From Lachnospiraceae bacterium OF09-6 (GTDB lineage: Bacteria; Bacillota; Clostridia; Lachnospirales; Lachnospiraceae), in the NCBI GenBank assembly GCA_003435055.1, contig QUMM01000003.1, positions 124,001 to 188,000 on the forward strand: a stretch of 64,000 nt of DNA. Direction: 5' to 3'. The position numbers were made by a program, and so were the translations under genes. Under the pieces are notes generated by a model, which was not told the origin of the DNA, ran no database searches, and saw only the letters and a list, made by a program, of their open reading frames with translations. Numbering within the stretch: position 1 is the stretch's first letter; every line of letters begins with the position of its first letter. This document shows positions 27,032 to 36,189 of this stretch, in pieces.

Positions 27032-29194
27032 TCAGATTTGATACCACTTTATCTCATTTGCTTCCATATGCAGTTCAAAGCTGCTGCCATCGCCCTTGTA
27101 TACTACGGTATCCTGTGGTTCGTAGGTATTGTTGACTACACAGAATTTTCCATTCTTGACGTAAGCATGTACTTCCACATTGTAGTTAGTGGAGTACCAG
27201 CAATGCAGTTCTTCTTCTGCCGATGCGGACCACAGTACCGCACGGTACAGGATTCGGCTGTTCTTGAAGCTGTATGGAAGTCCGCTGATGTAAACACCAC
27301 GGCCTTTTCCGAAAGTCTTTACAGCCATCTGCACTTCCTGGTTGTTCTGAATCAGGATCTTTGTCTCTGGCAGTGCGAAGATGTTCTTCTTGCCTTCTCC
27401 AAAGTTTACTTTTCCCTCACTGTCAGCCAGAATGAAGTGGTCTCTGTGTTCATCCCAGTTGTACTTATCTGTATTCAGATTGAATCCACGTTCTTCTTCT
27501 ACACCCAGGATATCATCTAACTGGAAGAATTTGCCCTGCCACTGGTGGGCTGCCGGTTCTCCTACACCAATAAAGCCACCGCCATGATATACAAACTCTT
27601 TTACAGCTGTAATAACTGTCTCATCGATCCAGTTTTCGCCACCACTCTGGGCTGTATCAGCATCCCCTACATTGATGACCACATCAAAGTCCTTTAACAG
27701 ATCTGGATTAGCCTTGATATCATCGAAACTGATGAAGGCCACATCAAACGGTGCCCCACTTAATGCTTCAATGATGCCAAAGTAAGAATAGTTCTGCTTG
27801 TAGTAAATCGCATGATGCACCATATGATTGCCCCATGAACGCATCTTTCCCCAGCAGTTCAAGACTGCCACACGTTTTACGCAATATGGGGTCGTTCCCT
27901 GAATGTTATCGTACAGGGTACGGAATTCCTGGCAGACGCTCCTGATATATTCTACAAAATCCGGGAACTGAAGAGCCAGTTTCAGATATCCGCCGTATCC
28001 GATTCTCTGGATTGGGCTACGCAGGATAGCTCTTCTGGCGGTTACCCAGTTCTCCTTTGCTTCTTTCACCGGATTTCCACCTTCGCAGAAGGTATCCGGG
28101 AAGAAATATGGCAGGAATCTTCCTTCCGTATATCTTACGCCCTTGATATCGCTGAACAGTCGCAGCGTGGCACCGTTTCCTACACTTCCAACTACTGCAT
28201 CCAGACCGATGGAGACAAATTCATCCATAAATGGTTCCATACCGATCCAGTGGTCGCCCATGAACATCATGGCTTCTTTTCCATATTCGTGTACAATATC
28301 CACCATCTCTTTGGCAAGCTTTGCCACTTCTCTTCTCTGGAAATTCTGAAAATCTTTAAATTCTTTTGACGGAATCCGATAAGTATTATTCATGTAGCCC
28401 TGATCAATGATATATTCCGGGCGGAACGGATACCCCACTTCTTTTTCAAACTGTTCCAGAATATAAGGGCTGACCGATGCAGAATATCCGAACCAGTCTA
28501 CATATTTTTCTCTGGCCAGTTCATCAAAGATCAGAGTGAACTGATGGAAAAAAGTAGTAAAACGAATCACATCTACATACTCGTGAGTATCCAGGAAGTG
28601 ACGCAGTTTTTCCATACAATGTGCTTTTGTTTTTGGCTGACGCACATCAAAAGTAATCTGCGGTTCTATATCCTTCCAGTCATTAACTACCGCATTATAC
28701 ATGTTGACCGGATCCCACATGATATAAGCCAAAAAGCTGACGGTATATTCATGGAACCGTTTTACCGGATGGATAACCACATCTCCGCTTTCTTTTTCGT
28801 AAGACCATCCACTTACCGGAACCACTTCTCCGGTAGTACGGTCGATTACCTCCCACCATCTCTGAATATCATCCCGGTCATTAACTTTCAGCATGTCCGG
28901 ATACAGATGATCCATCAAATGAATCTTCAGGGTATCTTCCGTTGCGGTATGAAAAGCTGACATAATATACATCTGCTGCACTTCATCCGGATTGGCCTTC
29001 GCCCATTCATTATCTTTTCTGGTCGTACAATAAGTCGCATAGACCTTTGCTCCGGTATTCTTTAATTCCTGTGGAAATTCTGTACCATCACAGTCACGGA
29101 GTGCATCTGCTCCCCATTCATCCATGATCTCCAGTGTCTGTGGCACCACGTCCAGGTCTGTCGGTATGGTTACACGGCCCTTGTTCTGTTCCAT
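27032..29194 (-). CDS. gnpA: 1,3-beta-galactosyl-N-acetylhexosamine phosphorylase (GH112)
   Basis: 720 residues, the usual GH112 length, with no signal peptide (cytoplasmic). Characteristic family segments: GRVTIPTDLDVVPQTLEIMD at the start, WEVIDRTTGEVVPVSGW near 135, FGYSASVSPYILEQFEKEVG near 260, MFMGDHWIGMEPF near 335 and the C-terminal YVKNGKFCVVNNTYEPQ. GH112 enzymes phosphorolyse galacto-N-biose or lacto-N-biose to galactose 1-phosphate and GalNAc or GlcNAc (also called lnpA). It is the last gene of an operon with an importer and a GH136-like enzyme, which would supply lacto-N-biose. The downstream N-acetylhexosamine kinase is not in the window. Confidence 0.95.
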   Translation of the reverse strand: MEQNKGRVTIPTDLDVVPQTLEIMDEWGADALRDCDGTEFPQELKNTGAKVYATYCTTRKDNEWAKANPDEVQQMYIMSAFHTATEDTLKIHLMDHLYPDMLKVNDRDDIQRWWEVIDRTTGEVVPVSGWSYEKESGDVVIHPVKRFHEYTVSFLAYIMWDPVNMYNAVVNDWKDIEPQITFDVRQPKTKAHCMEKLRHFLDTHEYVDVIRFTTFFHQFTLIFDELAREKYVDWFGYSASVSPYILEQFEKEVGYPFRPEYIIDQGYMNNTYRIPSKEFKDFQNFQRREVAKLAKEMVDIVHEYGKEAMMFMGDHWIGMEPFMDEFVSIGLDAVVGSVGNGATLRLFSDIKGVRYTEGRFLPYFFPDTFCEGGNPVKEAKENWVTARRAILRSPIQRIGYGGYLKLALQFPDFVEYIRSVCQEFRTLYDNIQGTTPYCVKRVAVLNCWGKMRSWGNHMVHHAIYYKQNYSYFGIIEALSGAPFDVAFISFDDIKANPDLLKDFDVVINVGDADTAQSGGENWIDETVITAVKEFVYHGGGFIGVGEPAAHQWQGKFFQLDDILGVEEERGFNLNTDKYNWDEHRDHFILADSEGKVNFGEGKKNIFALPETKILIQNNQEVQMAVKTFGKGRGVYISGLPYSFKNSRILYRAVLWSASAEEELHCWYSTNYNVEVHAYVKNGKFCVVNNTYEPQDTVVYKGDGSSFELHMEANEIKWYQI

Positions 29195-29212
29195 TCTTTT
29201 TTGTCCTCCGTT

Positions 29213-30499
29213 TTATTTTTCTATTATTACAATCTGATTTTTCTCCAGTGTTACGCTGCCATCACTCATCTGATTTCTCAGAAGCGGCACGCTGCGGCGC
29301 ATCAAAAAGATATTCTCTGCCACACAGGCATCCGGATTGCCGGAAGGACTTAAGATTCCTCCCAGATCATCCTCACTTACATTCTTCCGAAATGTATTGT
29401 GGATGGCTTCTTCCAGACAGAACATGACGCATCCTCCTTCATTCTGCCTGCTGTAGTTGTATTCATATACCGTACCGTCTCCGGAATCGGCATCGTAAGC
29501 CATGCCATCCTGATTCAGCTTCATATCCCGCACAGAATTGTAACGGAACAGGGCATCCTTACATTTCCATGGCCAGATGCCTGCTGCCACCTTTCCCATC
29601 CGTTCTCCCGGATATCGATAATAGTAGTCATTCATCTCACAGGCACAGGAATCTGCACTGTTATGCTCTGTCCGCGGACGCAGGGCATACATCGGTGTAA
29701 TGGCATCGCCTCCGGCTTCTTTTACATAATTGTTGCGCAGCACAATGTTCTCATGTCCATATCTGGTAAACAGTTCCTCTGCCAGTTCGGTACCCGCAAA
29801 CCGTTCATGCTGATAGGTGTAGCCCACGGCAATGCCCCAGCGGCTGACTCTCCAGACGGAACAATCTTCTATCATTACACCGTCATAGCGTGCTACACCG
29901 GTTTTAGCTTCATCCTCCGGCTGGAATGCAGTCATATAAATACCACCGTTGTTCATATGCTTATTGTATACATTGCCATTCACATCATGAATCATCAGAT
30001 TGCTCAGGTGAATATCATGCAGTGTTCCTCGATTTTGTGCCACCACCGCTACCCCTGTACGGTCTATTTTATCAGGGGCACAGTATTGCTCCAGCTCTTT
30101 TTCACTATCCTGATTGGTGATTTCCAGATCATGGATCCAGATGTACTCCGCATCATAAAGCAAAATAGCTGATGACACCTCTCCCCGATAGATATGCACC
30201 GGAGAATCCAAGGGGCCACCGTAATCCTGGTACCATCTTCCAGTACCGTTGGCATGAATCTTCGGCAGACAGCCTTCTCCATATGGCCCAACCTCTATTG
30301 GTGCATCCTTCATCCCTGACTGCCGGATATGAAGATACTGATCTTCAAATACGGATCCCCTTTCCAGCAGGATCTTATCTCCTGGCTGCAGCCCACACTT
30401 CTGAAGTGGCTCCAGAGTGGCAAAAGGAGTCAGCTCGCTTTTCCCGTCATTCTGGTCATTTCCCTTTTCTGAGCTGACGTAATATGTCCTTAATTCCAT
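29213..30499 (-). CDS. Right-handed beta-helix glycosidase, probable GH136 lacto-N-biosidase
   Basis: 428 residues with no signal peptide. A parallel beta-helix starts with TYYVSSEKGNDQNDGKSELTPFATL, a pattern of pectate-lyase-like and GH136 proteins; helical coils such as IWIHDLEITNQ, VMIEDCSVWRVSRWGIAVG and FRKNVSEDDLGG follow. GH136 lacto-N-biosidases (B. longum LnbX and Clostridiales relatives) release lacto-N-biose from lacto-N-tetraose. Here QDGMAYDAD offers two aspartates seven apart, the spacing of the LnbX catalytic pair, in a suitable central position. The ATG at 30499 has AAGGA eight bases upstream. The start lies 44 bp inside the preceding small gene, and GH112 follows 18 bp downstream. 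The GH136 call rests on fold, size and neighbours. Confidence 0.72.
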   Translation of the reverse strand: MELRTYYVSSEKGNDQNDGKSELTPFATLEPLQKCGLQPGDKILLERGSVFEDQYLHIRQSGMKDAPIEVGPYGEGCLPKIHANGTGRWYQDYGGPLDSPVHIYRGEVSSAILLYDAEYIWIHDLEITNQDSEKELEQYCAPDKIDRTGVAVVAQNRGTLHDIHLSNLMIHDVNGNVYNKHMNNGGIYMTAFQPEDEAKTGVARYDGVMIEDCSVWRVSRWGIAVGYTYQHERFAGTELAEELFTRYGHENIVLRNNYVKEAGGDAITPMYALRPRTEHNSADSCACEMNDYYYRYPGERMGKVAAGIWPWKCKDALFRYNSVRDMKLNQDGMAYDADSGDGTVYEYNYSRQNEGGCVMFCLEEAIHNTFRKNVSEDDLGGILSPSGNPDACVAENIFLMRRSVPLLRNQMSDGSVTLEKNQIVIIEK

Positions 30500-30914
30500 C
30501 TTCATAGTCCTTCTCCCGAATTTTCTTTCGAATGATTAGTTCCACATCTTCGTAAACAAATGCATCCCCCTGATAACGGGTAAACAAATCTGCATGCTCC
30601 TCATAGAACTGTCTGGTTTCCTCCCGGCTGATCGGCCGGAACACCTGGCGGTTGGTGATCTTCTCACTTTCTGATACATAGTCCAGACGGAATCCGGTCA
30701 GTTCCTGCTGCAGATAGGCAATGGGATTGTATTCCACCGGTCCATACAGGATCTCTCCACGCTCCAGAGTTTCCCGGCGTTTCCGGTTCTCTTCCTGCCG
30801 ACGCTGCTCCACATCTGTCAGAAGACAATTGTCAACCAATCCAAGCTTCTGTGCAAACAGCAGACTGGCCATAGCATAGTCTCGTTCGTTTTTTTCCAGA
30901 AAATCAAATGTCAT
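30456..30914 (-). CDS. Small partner of the GH136-like enzyme (putative chaperone/subunit)
   Basis: 152 residues, charged and helical, with no signal peptide. The sequence RPISREETRQFYEEHADLF resembles the parvulin/SurA-like N-terminal chaperone region, and the rest has no enzyme motif. In GH136 systems the catalytic beta-helix is known to need a dedicated chaperone-like subunit (LnbY in B. longum; a separate subunit in some Clostridiales). The position here, just upstream of and overlapping the beta-helix gene by 44 bp, fits that role, which is inferred. Its start codon shares one base with the stop of the upstream permease (TAATG). Confidence 0.65.
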   Translation of the reverse strand: MTFDFLEKNERDYAMASLLFAQKLGLVDNCLLTDVEQRRQEENRKRRETLERGEILYGPVEYNPIAYLQQELTGFRLDYVSESEKITNRQVFRPISREETRQFYEEHADLFTRYQGDAFVYEDVELIIRKKIREKDYEDGIKDILRQLRKGK

Positions 30915-31735
30915 TATTTCACCGCCCCTGTCAGTCCATTGGAAAAGCTCTTCTGCAGGCAGAAGAAAATCACTGCTGTCGGTAAAGTACAGATCAGAAC
31001 ACCCAGCATCAGCATACCGTAATCTACACTGTAACCACTCTTTAAATTGGCAACCAGCATCGGCATCGTGATGGATTCATTGTTCTGCAGGATAACCTTT
31101 GGCCAGAGATAATTGTTCCATGCATTCATAAAAGTCACTGTCATAGCCGCACCATAAGTGGACTTCATCACCGGAATATACATGCGGAAGAAAATGGAGA
31201 TTTCGCTCATTCCTTCCAGCCGGCTGGCTTCAATAATATCCACCGGGAAAGACCGGGATGCCTGCCGGAACAGCATAATCATAAATGGAGTGGAGATAGA
31301 CGGCAGTACCAGAGCCATCCAGCTGTTTACCAGCCCCATCTTAGAAAACATGGTAAATAACGGGATCATCAGTGCCACAAACGGCAGCATCATAGCCAGC
31401 AAAAGAATGCTCATCAATAAGTCTTTTCCTTTGTCATGATAGATCTCAAATCCGTATCCTGCGATGGAACAGATCAAAAGGGTCAGAATGGTAATGATAA
31501 TCGCATTTCGAAACGAGTTGAACATCGCCAGTCCCAGGTTCTGATTGGTGGTCAGGCTCTTAAAATTCTCCATCAGATAGGTTCCCGGAATCAAACGGCC
31601 ACGGACGATATCAATACTTTTGTTGGTTGCTCCCGAGATCATGTAATACAGTGGGAACACAGATAACAGGCTGGCAATCGTCAGCACGATATAAGAAATT
31701 GCATTTTTCCATTTGTTACTAGTCACGGCTGTCAC
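30914..31735 (-). CDS. ABC sugar transporter permease (MalG/CUT1 type)
   Basis: 273 residues with six membrane segments. The EAA loop for ATPase contact reads DIIEASRLEGMSEISIFFRMYIPVMK (in part: EASRLEG...P) near residue 190, followed by TFMNAWNNYLWP, a CUT1 family hallmark. It overlaps the upstream permease by 17 bp and touches the downstream partner gene. With the MalF-type subunit and the binding protein it forms an importer for an oligosaccharide, likely the tetra- or disaccharide used by the GH136/GH112 enzymes. No ATPase gene is present; CUT1 systems commonly share one encoded elsewhere. Confidence 0.93.
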   Translation of the reverse strand: MTAVTSNKWKNAISYIVLTIASLLSVFPLYYMISGATNKSIDIVRGRLIPGTYLMENFKSLTTNQNLGLAMFNSFRNAIIITILTLLICSIAGYGFEIYHDKGKDLLMSILLLAMMLPFVALMIPLFTMFSKMGLVNSWMALVLPSISTPFMIMLFRQASRSFPVDIIEASRLEGMSEISIFFRMYIPVMKSTYGAAMTVTFMNAWNNYLWPKVILQNNESITMPMLVANLKSGYSVDYGMLMLGVLICTLPTAVIFFCLQKSFSNGLTGAVK

Positions 31736-32606
31736 CTACTTTCATCTGAATTGCAGACAGAACGGCCACACATACCAGAATGAATACGGACAGTGCTGCT
31801 GCGTAGTTAAACTTCGGTGTCTCCACAAAGGAGATATTGAAAATATAATGAGCCAGAGTCATGGTAGACTTTCCTGGTCCTCCGGCTGTCAGGTTCACAG
31901 ACTCATCAAAGAGCTGCAGGGTTCCTGATGTGGACATAATCGCGGTCAGCAGAATGGTTGGCTTCAGCAGCGGTACAGTCATCTTGAAAAACTGCTGGAT
32001 GCCATTGGCTCCGTCGATTCTGGCTGCCTCATAAATAGAGCTGTCAATGTTCTGTAGTCCGGACAGGTAAAATACCATGTTATATCCAGTCCATCTCCAG
32101 ATCAGGGCAATGATGATAACGAATCTGGCTGCCCATGCATTCTGGAACCAGTCCACCGGCTGCATACCGATATGAGTAAGCAGTACATTGACAAATCCGT
32201 CTCCTGCAAACAGAGATTTAAAAATCATAGAATAGGATACCAGGGATGTGGCGCACGGTAAGAAGATCATCGTACGGAACAGTCCTTTGAATTTCAAATC
32301 CCTGTTATTTAACAGCTGTGCCAGAATCAGCGCCAGCAGCAGCATAATCGGTACCTGAATCACAAAATAAAATACGGTATTAAACAGACACTGACGGAAG
32401 GTCTTGTCTTTTAAGATACGGGTGTAGTTGCTGATCCCTGTCCAGCTCTGGGCTGCTCCCATGCCTTTGTGAAAGGACAGGAGAATGGCCTGAATCATTG
32501 GATAGAAACAGAACACAAAGATCAGAAGAGAGGCAGGAATGAGAAATGCCCATCCGATCAGATTATGTCTCTTCTGAAGACTCATTTTTTTATTTTTTGG
32601 TTCCAT
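31719..32606 (-). CDS. ABC sugar transporter permease (MalF/CUT1 type)
   Basis: 295 residues with six membrane segments. The N-terminus reads LIGWAFLIPASLLIFVFCFYP, typical of CUT1 permeases, and the EAA loop reads YEAARIDGANGIQQFFKMTVP near residue 205. It overlaps the MalG-type gene by 17 bp and follows the binding-protein gene after a strong hairpin. The GGPGKSTMTLAHYIF segment near residue 250 is conserved in this group. Confidence 0.93.
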   Translation of the reverse strand: MEPKNKKMSLQKRHNLIGWAFLIPASLLIFVFCFYPMIQAILLSFHKGMGAAQSWTGISNYTRILKDKTFRQCLFNTVFYFVIQVPIMLLLALILAQLLNNRDLKFKGLFRTMIFLPCATSLVSYSMIFKSLFAGDGFVNVLLTHIGMQPVDWFQNAWAARFVIIIALIWRWTGYNMVFYLSGLQNIDSSIYEAARIDGANGIQQFFKMTVPLLKPTILLTAIMSTSGTLQLFDESVNLTAGGPGKSTMTLAHYIFNISFVETPKFNYAAALSVFILVCVAVLSAIQMKVGDSRD

Positions 32607-32625
32607 ATAGTTCCTCCTAAATGAA

Positions 32626-32662
32626 GCCGCTGCAAAAACATTTTTTTGTATTTTGCAGCGGC
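32626..32662 (-). promoter_or_regulatory. Perfect hairpin between the binding-protein gene and the permease genes
   Basis: GCCGCTGCAAAA at 32626-32637 pairs perfectly with 32651-32662; the 13-base loop is A-rich on the minus strand. The sequence after the stem on minus is TTCATTTAGG, a poor T-run, so read-through to the permeases is expected. It probably sets a high binding-protein to permease ratio. Confidence 0.65.
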
Positions 32663-32729
32663 CCCTGATTATCTCTTTGTAACTGCTTAGTTCCTTTCCC
32701 TCATGATCTGAACAGTTACCATTTTTTCA

Positions 32730-34009
32730 TTAACCTTCAATATTAAACTCTACAGTATCCTGTGCATTCTGGAGTTCTTCTGTGATGTCTGCACCGTTCT
32801 GTACTACGTTCGTTACTACGTCTGTCAGGCACTTCTGATATCTGAATAGTAAGCGCCACAGTCAAATGCAGGAACCTGGCTTGCGAAATCTACGATGTCT
32901 GCGTATACCTTCTGTCCGCCGTAGAAGTCTGATGCTTCCTGGTATACACTGGATTCTGCTGCCGGAAGGTAGCTTGCGATTGCGCCTGCATTTACCAGTA
33001 AATCATCATACAGATCTACATCTGCACCAAATGTGGATTTCAGGAAATCAAATGCCAGATCTGTGTTCTCGCAGTTGGAAGATACTGCCCAGCTTGCTCC
33101 ACCGCAGTTTGCGTAGTTGGTTGCTCCTTCTACGTCATCCAGTGCAGGCATGTTTACAATCGTCCAGTTACCAGACTGATCTTCTGCTGCCTGAATAGAA
33201 GACATGATCCAGCATCCGTTGATTACACCAGCTGCATCTCCGTTGTTCATGGATGCAATGTACTGATCCCAGTCTGTGTACTCTGTCATGTATCCTTCAT
33301 TTACCAGAGTTGCGTATACGTCAACAGCCTGTGCCAGTACTTCGTTGTCAGCGATCTTTACTTCACCATCTACGATTGGAGAAGCACCTGCGGACTGAAG
33401 CATTTCCAGAACCAACTCGGATCCGCCGGAAGTGGTCAGCATTGGTGTATCTGTTTTTTCTTTTACAGTCTTAGCCAGTTCCATGAACTGTGACCATGTG
33501 ATGTCTTTGAAATCATCTGTGGTCAGTCCTGCTTCTTCTACGATATCAGAACGGATCGCCATGATGGTTGCACCATTATCAAATGGAACACCGTAGTTCT
33601 TTCCATCTACAGTAGAGTCTGCCAGCTTACCAGCTGAGAACGTTGAGAAATCAATTCCTGAATCTGTCAGGTCTGTGAATACATCCGGGAAACTGGTAAC
33701 ATCTTTATGATAAGAGTAATCCTGCATCAGGAAAATATCCGGCAGTGTGCTGTAATCTCCAGATGTAGCAGCTGTGATCAGCTTGGTCTCGATATCAGAA
33801 TATACATTTTCCTGGATATCCAGCTTGAAGTTTGGATGATCCTTCTGATATTCTGCTTCTGCCTGTTTCATAGCGTAGATGTTGAAGTTCGGATCCCAGC
33901 ACCATACAGTTAAGGTTTCATCGTTGCTTTCAGCAGCAACTGGTACAGCTGCGATCATGCTTCCAACTACAGTAGCTGCCAGGATTGCACTTACTAATTT
34001 TTTCTTCAT
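32730..34009 (-). CDS. ABC extracellular solute-binding protein (family 1) of the glycan locus, with a C-terminal frameshift
   Basis: About 426 residues if repaired. The start is the ATG at 34009 with GGAGGATACAAA before it; longer readings add a non-family leader. A Sec signal peptide (KKKLVSAILAATVVGSMIAA) lacks a lipobox cysteine. The binding-protein body starts ETLTVWCWDPNFNIYAMKQA and includes YGVPFDNGATIMAIRSDIVE. The uninterrupted frame stops at 32825 after SDIRSA; adding one C at 32828-32829 continues with LTDVVTNVVQNGADITEELQ to a TAA at 32730, the normal family ending. It captures the imported glycan and is first in the operon, divergent from an AraC regulator. Confidence 0.88.
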
Positions 34010-34338
34010 TTTGTATCCTCCTTGAAAATCTTTTTCACGTTTTTGATCTGTCTTAAGCATACGTTGTTTTTCTATGTATTTCAATTCCCATTTTGCTTTG
34101 TTTTTTAGATATCTTGCGTTTACGTTCATTTTCCTGTATTATGGAAATATACTGATACACAGAAAACAGGCTCGCTTATTTTTTAGGAAAATTTGCTTTA
34201 TTTTTTCAAATTGTTTGAATTGTTTTAGAGAAAAGGCACACTTTGTCCAGACTAACTTCTATACATTGATTTTGTAACATCATTTTTATCAAAACAAAAT
34301 AGCTAATATTTTCCAGTTTTTTACACAAAGGAGAATTC
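34010..34338. promoter_or_regulatory. Divergent control region between the glycan operon and araC
   Basis: 329 bp, A+T-rich, with no credible gene. It must hold promoters for both directions. A short inverted repeat TTCAAA-TTG-TTTGAA lies at 34205-34219 and is a candidate AraC-type operator. I see no confident -35/-10 pair. Confidence 0.4.
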
Positions 34339-35175
34339 ATGAGTACCAGATCCATTCGATTTTCCTCCCAACAGCAGGCTGCCACGGATGCAGTTCTGCT
34401 CAGCGCCTCTTCCTCCCGCTATGAGGGAGACTGGCCAAGCATCCGCCATTCCCATGCTTTCACCGAACTGTTCTACGTACAAGATGGTCAGGGGGATTTC
34501 CTGATTGAAGATGAATACTATCCCATTGCCAAAGACGACCTGGTGATCATCAATCCCCAGATTCTCCATACGGAGCTATCCAAAGGACAGCCACCCTTAA
34601 ATTATCTGACCCTTGGTATTGACGGTGTGGGCTTTTCTTTTCGTGATCATCAGGATTTTCAGATTCTGAACTGCCGTGGGCGGGATGCCAACCTGCTCTT
34701 TTATTTCCAGACACTGTTCCGGGAACTTGACAAAAAAGAGGAAGGCTACGATATCATCTGCCGACATATGCTGGAGATCCTGATGCTCCAGCTGCGGCGT
34801 ATCACAGATTCTGCTTTTGAACTGATGCCTTCCCAGCACCCCAGCCGGGAATGTGCTTCCGTCAAACGCTATCTGGATTCCAACTACAGCGAGAATATTA
34901 CTCTGGATCTGCTGGCAGAACTCAGCCATCTGAACAAGTATTATCTCAGCCATGAATTTACAAAATATTATGGCATCTCACCGATTAACTATCTGAATCG
35001 CAAGCGGATCGAGGTATGCAAGGATCTGCTGGAAAACAGTGACTATGATATCTCGGACATTGCTCATCTTACCGGCTTTTCCTCTCAGAGCTACCTGTCC
35101 CAGAGTTTTCGGAAGTACTGCCAGATGACTGCCGGGAACTACCGGAAGCTTGTGAAGAAAAGGCAAAAAATTTAA
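34339..35175 (+). CDS. AraC-family transcriptional regulator of the glycan locus
   Basis: 278 residues. The N-terminal cupin-like ligand domain contains HSHAFTELFYVQDGQGDFLI (residues 34-53), and the C-terminal 100 residues carry two helix-turn-helix motifs: LDLLAELSHLNKYYLSHEF and YDISDIAHLTGFSSQSYLSQSFRKY. It is the only plus-strand gene of this region and is divergent from the binding protein-permease-GH136-GH112 operon, so local control by a glycan ligand is the natural inference. AAAGGAG precedes the ATG. Confidence 0.92.
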   Translation: MSTRSIRFSSQQQAATDAVLLSASSSRYEGDWPSIRHSHAFTELFYVQDGQGDFLIEDEYYPIAKDDLVIINPQILHTELSKGQPPLNYLTLGIDGVGFSFRDHQDFQILNCRGRDANLLFYFQTLFRELDKKEEGYDIICRHMLEILMLQLRRITDSAFELMPSQHPSRECASVKRYLDSNYSENITLDLLAELSHLNKYYLSHEFTKYYGISPINYLNRKRIEVCKDLLENSDYDISDIAHLTGFSSQSYLSQSFRKYCQMTAGNYRKLVKKRQKI

Positions 35176-35191
35176 ACCTTTTTTCTTTATC

Positions 35192-35247
35192 GAAAGAAAA
35201 AGCGGGTATCGAATTTCGTCAGGCTCTGACTGTTTTCGATATCCGCT
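35192..35247 (-). terminator. Terminator of the symporter/reductase operon
   Basis: Thirteen-bp stem 35201-35213 / 35235-35247 with one G-T pair, followed on the minus strand by TTTTTCTTT. It lies between the converging araC and reductase genes and may serve both. Confidence 0.8.
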
Positions 35248-35264
35248 CCTCTTCTCTGCACCCT

Positions 35265-36185
35265 TTATTCATTCAGGTAAATTTCTTCTTTTGCTTTCAT
35301 CAGCAGATACAAAGTCTCGGTTGCCGGAACCGGGATCTGTTTTTTCTCTGCCATTTGCAAAAGTGTACCTGCCAGATATTCGTTTTCTGTTCTTCTGTGA
35401 TGAAGCACATCCTCTAGCATAGAAGTCTTCTTGGCCCCTTTGTAGCTGACATAATACTGAATGATGTCTTCGATATCTTCTTCAAAAAGTGGAATTTCTT
35501 TGGCCTGTGCCACCTTCACGAATTCCCGCATACTTTTTCGGCAGATGGTCTGCAATTCTTCGTAAGTCCGAAACTTACTGTAGTCTGCTCCGGTGAGGGC
35601 AGTCACTGAGTTGCCTGCCACATTCAGCATCCATTTTTTCCACACCATTTTGTCGATGTCTGCTTCTACTACCACATCCAGTCCACTGCTGTGCATCAGT
35701 CGGTAGACATGCTGCACAATATCATCTCCGGAATAAGAAGAAGCCCCAATGTGGGTCACTCCCGCATTGGTGAACAGCAGATTTTCTCCATCCATAATCG
35801 TGTTCGGTCCCTGAATGTAGCCCTTCAGCACAATATTTTCCGGGAACGCCTCACAGAATCTCTGAAATGCGTAGATTCCATTCTGCAGAGGCAGCAAAAT
35901 CGTACCAGGCACAATCACCGGACGCAAGTCCTCTATCGCAGATTCAATATCATAATTCTTTACACAGATAATCGCAAGCGAAGGTTTTTCCTCCAACTCC
36001 TCAGCCGTCGAGATAATCTTCGGGGAAAAAGCTGTTCCGTTTACCCAGTAGTGCTTCTTCTCCATCTTCTGTCGACGATGGCCTGTTGCCACCAGGGCAA
36101 ACCGGTCTCCATAACACTGATTCATATGCCAGGCAATGGGAATTCCGATTGCCCCAAAGCCAATAAGTACAATTTGTTCTTTCAT
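35265..36185 (-). CDS. Ketopantoate reductase family protein (PanE/ApbA-like)
   Basis: 306 residues from the ATG at 36185 (GAGGA eight bases upstream). The NADP-binding GFGAIGIPIAWHMNQ is at residue 8, and VKNYDIESAIEDLRP and LLPLQNGIYAFQRF follow, with the catalytic lysine expected in the KWMLNVAGNSVTALTG segment near residue 185. Family members reduce 2-dehydropantoate for pantothenate synthesis, but many paralogues have other 2-ketoacid substrates. With an AGCS symporter directly upstream (4 bp gap) instead of panB/panC, the substrate is uncertain. Confidence 0.85.
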   Translation of the reverse strand: MKEQIVLIGFGAIGIPIAWHMNQCYGDRFALVATGHRRQKMEKKHYWVNGTAFSPKIISTAEELEEKPSLAIICVKNYDIESAIEDLRPVIVPGTILLPLQNGIYAFQRFCEAFPENIVLKGYIQGPNTIMDGENLLFTNAGVTHIGASSYSGDDIVQHVYRLMHSSGLDVVVEADIDKMVWKKWMLNVAGNSVTALTGADYSKFRTYEELQTICRKSMREFVKVAQAKEIPLFEEDIEDIIQYYVSYKGAKKTSMLEDVLHHRRTENEYLAGTLLQMAEKKQIPVPATETLYLLMKAKEEIYLNE

Positions 36186-36189
36186 GAAA

